Source of the DNA: Flavobacterium sp. Leaf82
Lineage (GTDB): Bacteria > Bacteroidota > Bacteroidia > Flavobacteriales > Flavobacteriaceae
Assembly (NCBI RefSeq): GCF_001422725.1
Contig: NZ_LMMA01000032.1
Coordinates: forward strand, 543,198 to 607,197
Direction of reading: 5' to 3'
DNA: 64,000 nucleotides
Part shown: piece by piece, positions 58,458 to 64,000 of the stretch
How positions within the stretch are numbered: the first letter of the stretch is position 1
Layout of the letters: each line of letters starts with the position of its first letter
The notes under the pieces: model-generated
The model's database searches: none
What the model saw: the letters and a program-made list of their open reading frames with translations, nothing else
What the model was told of the DNA's origin: nothing
Program-made: the position numbers and the translations under genes

Positions 58458-58976
58458 CTAAAATTTTCTAGGATCGTTATCCGGATATTCTACATCTTCT
58501 TCTTCTTCCTGAACATCATCTTCGATATATTCGCTTTCGTCTTCCTCATCTTCCTCGTCATCGATATCTTCAAGATCATCTTCGGTTTCGTTAAAATCAT
58601 CTTCGATATCTGCAATATCAGATGGGTTATCAAGTTCGTCGTTTACATCATCGACATTTTTGCCGTTCATATCCAGTTCCTCTTCGTATAAATCATCGTT
58701 GCTCGACTTAAGATCATTCTCGCTATGAAAATCATCCGTCAGGTCATCTTCGTCATCGGTAAGTTCGTCAGGATTTGGTTTATTAGGATCAAAACCATTT
58801 CGAACCGTATAACCGCGCTCTGCGATTTCGCTGTTGTCATTATCGCTTTCTTTCATATCATCGATATCATACAATTCTTCGTTCATAAGATTGTTTTTAT
58901 CCGTCGTATTTTGATTCTGATTTCCAGGAACTCTGTTTCCTCTAATCATGCTGTCTTTTTGGTCTGTAGTATTCAT
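58458..58976 (-). CDS. Highly acidic protein 1, 172 aa
   Basis: Low-complexity Asp/Glu/Asn-rich protein, for example DELTDDEDDLTDDFHSENDL and DIEDDFNETEDDLEDIDDEE. There is a short neutral N-terminus (MNTTDQKDSMIRGNRVPGNQ). No signal peptide. It is probably intrinsically disordered and may act as a polyanion, chaperone-like or DNA-mimic-like, but no activity can be assigned. It shares a regulatory element with acidic protein 2. Part of a stress island. Confidence 0.75.
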   Translation of the reverse strand: MNTTDQKDSMIRGNRVPGNQNQNTTDKNNLMNEELYDIDDMKESDNDNSEIAERGYTVRNGFDPNKPNPDELTDDEDDLTDDFHSENDLKSSNDDLYEEELDMNGKNVDDVNDELDNPSDIADIEDDFNETEDDLEDIDDEEDEEDESEYIEDDVQEEEEDVEYPDNDPRKF

Positions 58977-59005
58977 GATAATTAGCTTTAAATAGTTTTA
59001 TAATA

Positions 59006-59071
59006 CAAATCTAATCATGATAATAACCAATTGCCTTATAGAATTTTAAAACGTAATTGTATAATTAACAG
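59006..59071 (-). promoter_or_regulatory. -7 box and shared 37-nt upstream element, acidic gene 1
   Basis: On the minus strand the exact -7 box TAGATTTG is at 59006-59013. After a 21-nt gap the element CTTATAGAATTTTAAAACGT...ACAG (plus-strand reading) runs 59035-59071. It matches 30 of 37 positions, by hand count, of the element at 59534-59570, which lies at the same distance from its own -7 box. Confidence 0.65.
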
Positions 59072-59111
59072 CTATTTATAATAATAGCCCAAACATTGGT
59101 TTTTGGGCATA

Positions 59112-59142
59112 AAAAAACCGTCATTGGCAATAACGGTCTTTA
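59112..59142 (-). terminator. Terminator of acidic gene 2
   Basis: AACCGTCATT and AATAACGGTC arms around GGC, with one mismatch, and an A-run giving the U-tract on the minus strand. Confidence 0.7.
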
Positions 59143-59169
59143 AATTTTGGCTTTAGAAAGTAAAAAACA

Positions 59170-59478
59170 TTAATTATCGTTTCTTTCTAAATCGTCATCG
59201 TCAAAATGATCTTCATCCTCGATATGTTCCTCTTCGTCATTATCAACGTCGATGATTTCAAATTCCTCATCAGGATTATTCGTGATATAATCATCCTCGT
59301 TAACAACTTGCTCCTCATTTGGGATATTTTCGTTTCTGGCAATATTATCTCTTTTAAGAAGTGTATCGATAGCCTTATCAATCAACATTGCAGTATCGAT
59401 ATCGAGATGACCTCTTTGGTATTTTTGTTGAAAGTAAATTTCTGCTTCTTCGTATGTATAGTCAGTGTAAGTTTCCAT
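59170..59478 (-). CDS. Highly acidic protein 2, 102 aa
   Basis: The N-terminal ~48 residues are a folded-looking helical part (METYTDYTYEEAEIYFQQKY, then DTAMLIDKAIDTLLKRDNIA). The C-terminal half is Asp/Glu-rich (DEEFEIIDVDNDEEEHIEDE). Cytoplasmic. It has the same upstream element as acidic protein 1 at the same spacing. Function unknown. Confidence 0.75.
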   Translation of the reverse strand: METYTDYTYEEAEIYFQQKYQRGHLDIDTAMLIDKAIDTLLKRDNIARNENIPNEEQVVNEDDYITNNPDEEFEIIDVDNDEEEHIEDEDHFDDDDLERNDN

Positions 59479-59504
59479 TATAATATATTTTTAATTCTAT
59501 ACTA

Positions 59505-59570
59505 CAAAGCTATCCCGCATTACAAAAAAAACTCTTATAGAATTACAAAATGTAGTTGCATAATATACAG
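59505..59570 (-). promoter_or_regulatory. -7 box and shared 37-nt upstream element, acidic gene 2
   Basis: The exact -7 box TAGCTTTG on the minus strand is at 59505-59512. After 21 nt follows CTTATAGAATTACAAAATGT...ACAG at 59534-59570. No TTTG -33 box is seen in either acidic-gene promoter; the element begins where the -33 box would be. Confidence 0.65.
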
Positions 59571-59664
59571 GTGCTTAGAATGAAATTTATACGAATAATG
59601 ATATAACTCGCCTGATAATCAAGATAGTAATTTTAACCTGTATTAATTATCAAAAACTATTACC

Positions 59665-60238
59665 ATGAAAACTACAGATAGTAAAAAAGAAACCACTCCT
59701 AAAGAAGAAGTGAAAAAAGGAGTAACAAAAACCAAAATCAAATGCCGCATCCGGACTAACAGAATTGTTTGAAGATGGACTGAAAGACATTTACTGGGCA
59801 GAGAAAGCATTGACAAAAGCTTTACCATTAATGGCAAAAAATGCAACCTCACCGGAATTGATCGATGCGATAAACAATCATCTAATCGAAACAGAGGAGC
59901 AAATCGCGCGTTTAGAGAAGGTTTTTGAAATTATAGGTAAAAAGGCATCGGCAAAAAAATGCGACGCCATGGAAGACTTAATTGAAGAAGGAAAAGGAAT
60001 TCTTGAAGAAACCGAAGTTGGAGTAGTGCGTGATGCCGGAATTATTGCCGCAAGCCAAAAAATCGAACACTACGAAATTGCTACTTACGGAACTTTGAGA
60101 CAATTTGCAGAAACACTGGGTTTACCTGAAGCTGCCGCATTATTAGAGGAAACTCTTGATGAAGAAAAAGGAGCCGATAAAAAACTAACAGAAGTTGCTG
60201 TAAATGCCGTAAACCTTGAAGCTGCAGAAGCAGATTAA
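59665..60238 (+). pseudogene. DUF892 (YciF-like) ferritin-like gene with a frameshift
   Basis: From the ATG at 59665 the frame reads MKTTDSKKETTPKEEVKKGV, then TKTK, and soon stops at a TGA. The next frame reads KSNAASGLTELFEDGLKDIY and continues to 60238 as a full DUF892 domain (AEKALTKALPLMAKNATSPE, HYEIATYGTLRQFAETLGLP). One extra A in ACCAAAATCAAA at about 59734-59737 explains this. Restoring it gives one protein of about 190 aa, the family length. A TTG at 59765 could restart translation but would remove part of helix 1. Either a true mutation, a sequencing error, or slippage at the A-run. Confidence 0.8.
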
Positions 60239-60256
60239 TCTATCAAATCTACCAAC

Positions 60257-60289
60257 TAAAAAAGTGCAGCTGTAAGTTGCACTTTTTTT
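60257..60289 (+). terminator. Terminator of the DUF892 gene
   Basis: AAAAGTGCA and TGCACTTTT with a 9-nt loop, followed by a T-run. Confidence 0.8.
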
Positions 60290-60314
60290 AGCTTAAAAAC
60301 CTAAAAGTTATATT

Positions 60315-61046
60315 ATGCCAGAAGGACCATCGATATTAATATTAAAAGAAGAAGTGCAGCAATTTGCAGGACATAAAATACTTTCAGCTTCCGGAACCAG
60401 CCCAATAGATATTCAGCGATTGGAGCATAAAAAAATCTTGGAATTTAAAACCTGGGGAAAACACTTCCTGATTTGCTTTGATGACTTTACCGTCAAAATT
60501 CATTTGCTCATGTTTGGAACTTATCGCATTAATGACCGAAAGGAATTACAGCCCAAACTAAGTATGTTTTTTACAAATGGTGAACTTAATTTTTATACCT
60601 GTTCCGTAAAAATCCTCGAAGGTGATATTAACAATCATTATGAATGGAGCGAAGATGTAATGAGCGAAATGTGGGATCCTAAAAAAGCAAAAAATAGTCT
60701 TGACGAAATTCCGAAGGACATGATTTGCGATGCCATATTAGATCAGAATATATTTTCAGGAGTAGGGAATATTATTAAGAATGAAGTTTTGTACAGATGC
60801 AGGATTCATCCTGAATCGCTGATTGGAAAAATCCCATCTAAAAAATTAGATGAACTCATTTCTGAATGTTCAATCTATAGTTTTGAATTTCTTTATTGGA
60901 AGAAAAAAAACGAATTAAAGAAGCATTGGCTCGCTTATAGCAAAAGTACATGTAAGCGTTGTAATCTTCCCATCGAAAAGAAGAACACCGGAAAGAGAAA
61001 TCGCAGCAGTTTTTTTTGTACCAATTGTCAAAAGTTACACATATGA
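60315..61046 (+). CDS. Fpg/Nei-family DNA glycosylase
   Basis: 243 aa. It begins MPEGPSILILKEEVQQF, the variant found in a Bacteroidetes endonuclease VIII-like group (Pro2 catalytic, Glu3; Ser in place of the usual Glu/Lys at position 6). The H2TH region ILDQNIFSGVGNIIKNEVLY and the C-terminal zinc finger CKRCNLPIEKKNTGKRNRSS (then FFCTNCQ) are present. It removes oxidised bases and cuts the strand. The stop overlaps the next start (ATGA), so it is coupled to the DUF72 gene. Part of the stress/repair island. Confidence 0.9.
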   Translation: MPEGPSILILKEEVQQFAGHKILSASGTSPIDIQRLEHKKILEFKTWGKHFLICFDDFTVKIHLLMFGTYRINDRKELQPKLSMFFTNGELNFYTCSVKILEGDINNHYEWSEDVMSEMWDPKKAKNSLDEIPKDMICDAILDQNIFSGVGNIIKNEVLYRCRIHPESLIGKIPSKKLDELISECSIYSFEFLYWKKKNELKKHWLAYSKSTCKRCNLPIEKKNTGKRNRSSFFCTNCQKLHI

Positions 61047-61756
61047 AAAATCAAATTTTAATAGGCTGTTCCAGTTACAATAATAGGTTTTGGAAGGGAA
61101 TTTTCTACCCTGACAACCTGTCATCTTCGAAGTGGTTTGAGTTTTATTGCCAGTACTTTAGCACGTATGAGTTCAACGGAAGCTTTTACAAGTTTCCAAC
61201 AGTAAGAATATTTGAAAATTGGTATAAAAAAACGCCTGAAAATTTTATTTTCTCTGTAAAAGCGCCAAAAGAAATCACTCATTTTAAAAAATTTGTTGAT
61301 TGCCAAGACCTAATTTCAGAGTTCTATAATGTATGCGAAACTGGTTTAAAAGAGAAATTAGGCTGTATTTTGTTTCAGTTTCCGCCCAGTTACCATTTTA
61401 CAGCAGAAAAACTGGCACAAATTATCGAAAACCTGGATTTAAAATTTAAAAACGTAGTCGAATTTCGTCACGAAAGTTGGTGGAATCAAGAAGTGTGGAA
61501 TGCTTTCAGAACGAACAATATTACGTTCTGCAGCGTTAGCCATCCGCAATTACCCAACACAATTTTTACCGATTTCCCCCTAATTTTCATCAGACTTCAC
61601 GGAACTCCCAAGATGTTTTACTCCAGTTATTCACCTGAAGAATTACTTTATATAAAGAATGCAATAGATTCAAAATCAGCATTTGTTTATTTTAACAATA
61701 CAGCAAGTGAAGCAGGTATTCTCAATGCTTTAGCGTTAAAACATATGTTGGAATAA
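61043..61756 (+). CDS. DUF72-family protein
   Basis: 237 aa. Starts MKNQILIGCSSYNNRFWKGI, the usual DUF72 opening (G-S/T-S-x-x-Y/W-x-x-W). Further motifs are STYEFNGSFYKFPT, FIFSVKAPKEITHFKK, LGCILFQFPPSYHFT, VEFRHESWWNQEVW and LIFIRLHGT with YVYFNNTAS-like VYFNNTASEAG. The family is TIM-barrel-like with no established reaction. The start at 61043 gives the 4-nt overlap with the glycosylase gene; an alternative 27 nt upstream is less likely. Confidence 0.9.
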   Translation: MKNQILIGCSSYNNRFWKGIFYPDNLSSSKWFEFYCQYFSTYEFNGSFYKFPTVRIFENWYKKTPENFIFSVKAPKEITHFKKFVDCQDLISEFYNVCETGLKEKLGCILFQFPPSYHFTAEKLAQIIENLDLKFKNVVEFRHESWWNQEVWNAFRTNNITFCSVSHPQLPNTIFTDFPLIFIRLHGTPKMFYSSYSPEELLYIKNAIDSKSAFVYFNNTASEAGILNALALKHMLE

Positions 61757-61787
61757 CCTGTTTTTGGAAATTTTTAATTAACTCGGT

Positions 61788-62017
61788 TTGTCATTTCGAC
61801 GAAGGAGAAATCACATCCAAATATTCCACAATTTTTATAATCTAGTGTGATCTCTCCTTCGTCGAGATGACAAAAACTAGCGTGTATTCTAGATAAAAAA
61901 AGCAAATTATTTTAAGGGTTTTTAACTCAGTTTGTCATTTCGACGAAGGAGAAATCGCATCCAATATTCTACAATATTTTATAATCTAGTGTGATCTCTA
62001 GTTCGTCGTGATGACAA
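61788..62017. repeat. Palindromic repeats A and B, upstream of the GIY-YIG gene
   Basis: Unit A 61788-61873 has arms TTGTCATTTCGACGAAGGAG (AAATCAC) and GTGATCTCTCCTTCGTCGAG (ATGACAA). Unit B 61932-62017 has the same left arm with a damaged right arm (CTAGTTCGTCGTGATGACAA). The arms are about 25 nt each with a loop near 35 nt. Starts are 144 nt apart, and the linker (ACTAGCG..., ending TTTTTAACTCAG) is repeated too. Confidence 0.88.
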
Positions 62018-62094
62018 AATAAGACTCCTAATTATTGCGAAATAACTATAAAAAGAAGAATCAATTTTAAAATAAAGTCTATAGCTATTATAGG

Positions 62095-62102
62095 TATATT
62101 TG
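62095..62102 (+). promoter_or_regulatory. -7 box of the GIY-YIG gene
   Basis: TATATTTG, an exact consensus, 15 nt before the ATG. The gene therefore has its own promoter between the repeat pairs. Confidence 0.6.
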
Positions 62103-62117
62103 TGTTAAAATTTAATC

Positions 62118-62426
62118 ATGCTAAATTCGCAAAAAGGCTTTCATTCCTATTATATTTATATTTTAACAAACAAATATCGATCAACTTTTTATATAGGAGT
62201 AACCAATAATTTAAAATTAAGATTGCAAAAGCACAAAGAAAATATTGAAACAAAAGCCAATACTTTTGCAGCAAAATACAACATTGAATTCTTGGTTTAC
62301 TACGAAAAATTCATCTGGATTCATGAAGCAATTGCAAGAGAAAAAGAACTGAAAAAATGGAGAAGAGATAAGAAAATTGAACTTATTAAAGAATCAAATC
62401 CAACTTTTGAATTTCTTGATTTTTAA
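62118..62426 (+). CDS. Stand-alone GIY-YIG nuclease
   Basis: 102 aa, one GIY-YIG domain of the URI/UvrC-N class. The GIY motif is YYIYILTNKYRSTFYIGVTN, the conserved Arg lies in NLKLRLQKHKEN, and the terminal LKKWRRDKKIELI is typical of the small YhbQ-like group. The metal-binding Glu is probably in YEKFIWIHEAIAREKELKKW. No DNA-binding domain is fused. It lies between two pairs of 86-bp palindromic repeats, which makes a role in their spread worth testing. The family otherwise includes housekeeping nucleases. Confidence 0.88.
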   Translation: MLNSQKGFHSYYIYILTNKYRSTFYIGVTNNLKLRLQKHKENIETKANTFAAKYNIEFLVYYEKFIWIHEAIAREKELKKWRRDKKIELIKESNPTFEFLDF

Positions 62427-62441
62427 GTTTTTTAACTCAGT

Positions 62442-62672
62442 TTGTCATTTCGACGAAGGAGAAATTCAATCCAATATTCCACAATATTTTTATCATCTAG
62501 TGTGATCTCTCCTTCGTCGAGATGACAAAAACTAGCGTTGTATTTAGGTCAAAAAACGTAAATCATTTAAAGGGTTTTTAACTCAGTTTGTGATTTCGAC
62601 GAAGGAGAAATTCAATCCAATATTTCACAATATTTTTATCATCTAGTGTGATCTCTCCTTCGTCGAGATGAA
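62442..62672. repeat. Palindromic repeats C and D, downstream of the GIY-YIG gene
   Basis: Unit C 62442-62528 and unit D 62588-62672 keep both arms (GTCATTTCGACGAAGGAGAA and CTCTCCTTCGTCGAGATGAC; D has GTGATTTCGAC and a shortened end). Starts are 146 nt apart. The linker between C and D repeats that between A and B. The GIY-YIG gene occupies the place of the linker between B and C. Confidence 0.88.
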
Positions 62673-62692
62673 AAAATAACGCTACATTCAAG

Positions 62693-62742
62693 CAAAAAAA
62701 ACGCAAGGTTGCAAAGAAATAAATCTTTGCAACCTTACGTTA
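62693..62742 (-). terminator. Terminator of the PPOX-fold gene
   Basis: AAGGTTGCAAAGA and TCTTTGCAACCTT, with flanking AACG/CGTT extension, and an A-run on + that gives the U-tract for the minus-strand transcript. Confidence 0.82.
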
Positions 62743-62777
62743 ATTATAGTAAACTTGTGGTAAAATCTAAAAAAAAA

Positions 62778-63278
62778 CTACAATTTCAAGTTTCCTTCGA
62801 TACCATCATCCATTGTTTTACCGCTTACAAATGCAGCGGCCATTTTTGCAATAGCGACCATTTTTCCGTTTTTATTATTCCAGTAATAACCATCTTCCGG
62901 AACTACTTTTATAACACTTAAATTTGGATCATCTTCGCCTCCTGGCATCCATACTTTTACAATTGGATCCCATAATTCTTTAATTTTTTCTCTATCATAT
63001 GAGATACTTGCGCTCCCGTGTAAAGTCAGGAATTTATCGTGTGGCTCAGAGAAAAATAATTCAACTTGTGGATTAAGACTTATTTCAGCATTTTGACTGC
63101 TGTTTCTGTCTGATAAGAACCAAAGCTGCCCCAAATCATCAATTTTCTGAACAGACATTGGACGCGATTGAAGTCTGTATTCGTTATAAGTACAAAACAT
63201 ACACGTTTTAATGTTTTCTGCAAGGTCTTTTATTTTATCTACAGCAAATTCGTTTGTAAGGTCTTTATGATCTCCCAT
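62778..63278 (-). CDS. Pyridoxamine 5'-phosphate oxidase-family protein (general stress protein 26 type)
   Basis: 166 aa, one PPOX-like split-barrel flavin-binding domain. CMFCTYNEYRLQSRPMSVQK, then GQLWFLSDRNSSQNAEISLN, VELFFSEPHDKFLTLHGSAS and EKIKELWDPIVKVWMPGGED are typical of the GS26-like subgroup. It probably binds FMN or a related cofactor; oxidase activity toward PNP is not implied. The last third (KMVAIAKMAAAFVSGKTMDD) is common in this group. Its place next to TopIB, DUF892 and repair genes fits a general stress role. Confidence 0.87.
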   Translation of the reverse strand: MGDHKDLTNEFAVDKIKDLAENIKTCMFCTYNEYRLQSRPMSVQKIDDLGQLWFLSDRNSSQNAEISLNPQVELFFSEPHDKFLTLHGSASISYDREKIKELWDPIVKVWMPGGEDDPNLSVIKVVPEDGYYWNNKNGKMVAIAKMAAAFVSGKTMDDGIEGNLKL

Positions 63279-63493
63279 GGCTTTATATTTTTAAAATTTA
63301 TACAATGATTTTTTTATAAATTCTCATTTTATGATCGTTAAAATCAAGTATATGATGAAAATTATACTAATAGTAAAGTTGCCATTTTTATGCTTTTTGG
63401 GCTTACATAATTAAATTTTTAAATTATGAGATTTCAATTATTAATATTTTGGGTCATATTCAAAAAGCTATTGATTTTATCTATTAATTTGGT

Positions 63494-63501
63494 TACCTTT
63501 G
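63494..63501 (+). promoter_or_regulatory. -7 box of the receiver gene
   Basis: TACCTTTG, an exact consensus, 35 nt before the ATG. ATTG lies 20 nt upstream, one mismatch from a -33 box. Confidence 0.55.
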
Positions 63502-63536
63502 ATGAGGAAAAAAAATCCTAATTCACAAGATACCAC

Positions 63537-63968
63537 ATGACTGATTTTACTATTTTTTATACTGATGATGATGAAGACGATTTGAGTATTTTTGCAGACG
63601 CAGTAGAATCGTTACCTAAAAAAATCAGACTTCAGACTTATAGCGGTGGAGAGAAATTATTGAATGCAATTTACAATCCGCCACCAACTCCTCATGTAGT
63701 TTTTTTAGATTTGAATATGCCCGGTAAAAATGGATTTGATGTTCTTACGGAACTTCGAAATTCTGAGGTAAAAAATGATATTCCCGTGATTATTTTTTCG
63801 ACATCAAATGAGCCAAGTATTATAGAAAAATGCCGCACTTTAGGCGCTAATTTATTTATTACAAAGCCAATTTTGATGAAAGATATTATAAAATCTATTG
63901 ATCATGCACTCGAAATCGATTGGAAAAAATTTACTCCAACCGATAAAACCTTTGTTTACAAGTCATAA
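63537..63968 (+). CDS. Stand-alone response-regulator receiver protein
   Basis: 143 aa, one CheY-like domain. Acidic pocket YTDDDEDDLS, phospho-acceptor Asp58 in HVVFLDLNMPGKNGFDVL, Thr/Ser in IIFSTSNEP and Lys in LFITKPILMKDI. There is no output domain. This type (Rcp1-like) is found in phytochrome and stress phosphorelays. No kinase gene is seen before the window ends at 64000. Confidence 0.9.
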   Translation: MTDFTIFYTDDDEDDLSIFADAVESLPKKIRLQTYSGGEKLLNAIYNPPPTPHVVFLDLNMPGKNGFDVLTELRNSEVKNDIPVIIFSTSNEPSIIEKCRTLGANLFITKPILMKDIIKSIDHALEIDWKKFTPTDKTFVYKS

Positions 63969-64000
63969 TTAAGCTCTTATAACTCCGGAATATAAATATC

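Noticed and set aside
59206..59583. A plus-strand ORF of 125 codons opposite the acidic gene 2
   Set aside because: Antisense of Asp/Glu codons gives Ile/Phe-rich translation; a common artefact.
61788..62672. CRISPR array at the GIY-YIG locus
   Set aside because: Units are long palindromes with conserved linkers, not short repeats with unique spacers.
1..64000. tRNA, rRNA, tmRNA genes or an origin
   Set aside because: I looked for cloverleaf ends, GGTTCGANTCC-like T-loops and rRNA-conserved words in intergenic regions and saw none. A tRNAscan/Infernal run would decide.

Overview
The window reads as a chromosome segment from a low-GC member of the Bacteroidota, most likely Flavobacterium or a close relative. 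The evidence is the Bacteroidetes promoter pattern (TTTG, about 19 nt, TAnnTTTG) at many starts, A-rich leaders instead of strong Shine-Dalgarno sites, many SPII lipoproteins and Sec-exported proteins, an OmpA/porin envelope set, and dispersed palindromic repeats of a type common in flavobacterial genomes. I saw no rRNA, tRNA, CRISPR array, intact insertion sequence or prophage.

Layout. 1-2.7 kb: small membrane proteins, a lipoprotein and a ParE-type toxin-antitoxin pair. 2.7-8.1 kb: agmatine-to-putrescine enzymes AguB and AguA, separated by an OmpA-family protein and a beta-propeller lipoprotein on the other strand. 8-18 kb: an exported phosphodiesterase-type protein and housekeeping metabolism (fahA, glyA, miaE, guaC, aspA), with a HEPN/MNT pair and a pentapeptide-repeat protein between them. 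18-24.2 kb: outer-membrane barrels, a two-component system, a stress-like protein and a bestrophin channel. 24.5-30.4 kb: a MocR regulator divergent from an EamA transporter, a large acyl-CoA dehydrogenase/oxidase and a tautomerase. 30.6-43 kb: a DUF6377 regulator, GH3 and GH2 glycosidases, an acyltransferase, an ArsR/old-yellow-enzyme operon and a TlpA thioredoxin. 43.5-48.1 kb: two AraC regulators, two cupins and a Tat-type amidohydrolase.

49-55 kb is the most unusual part. It holds a type VI secretion tube protein (TssD/Hcp) carrying a C-terminal Cys-His peptidase-like toxin domain, followed by four related lipoproteins that look like immunity proteins. Two of the four are preceded by copies of the last codons of the toxin gene. 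One copy is an exact 54-nt in-register relic including the stop codon, and the next gene's start sits at the same offset as in the intact pair. This is the footprint expected if toxin-immunity cassettes were added one after another and the older toxins were lost, leaving an array of orphan immunity genes.

55-64 kb is a stress and DNA-repair island: a Rho_N-like small protein, topoisomerase IB, DUF1328, DUF5661, two highly acidic proteins, a frameshifted DUF892 ferritin-like gene, an Fpg/Nei glycosylase overlapping a DUF72 gene, a pyridoxamine-oxidase-fold stress protein and a receiver protein. Three of these genes share a 37-nt upstream element at a fixed 21-nt distance from the -7 box, which suggests co-regulation. 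A GIY-YIG nuclease gene in this island sits inside an array of four 86-bp palindromic repeats.
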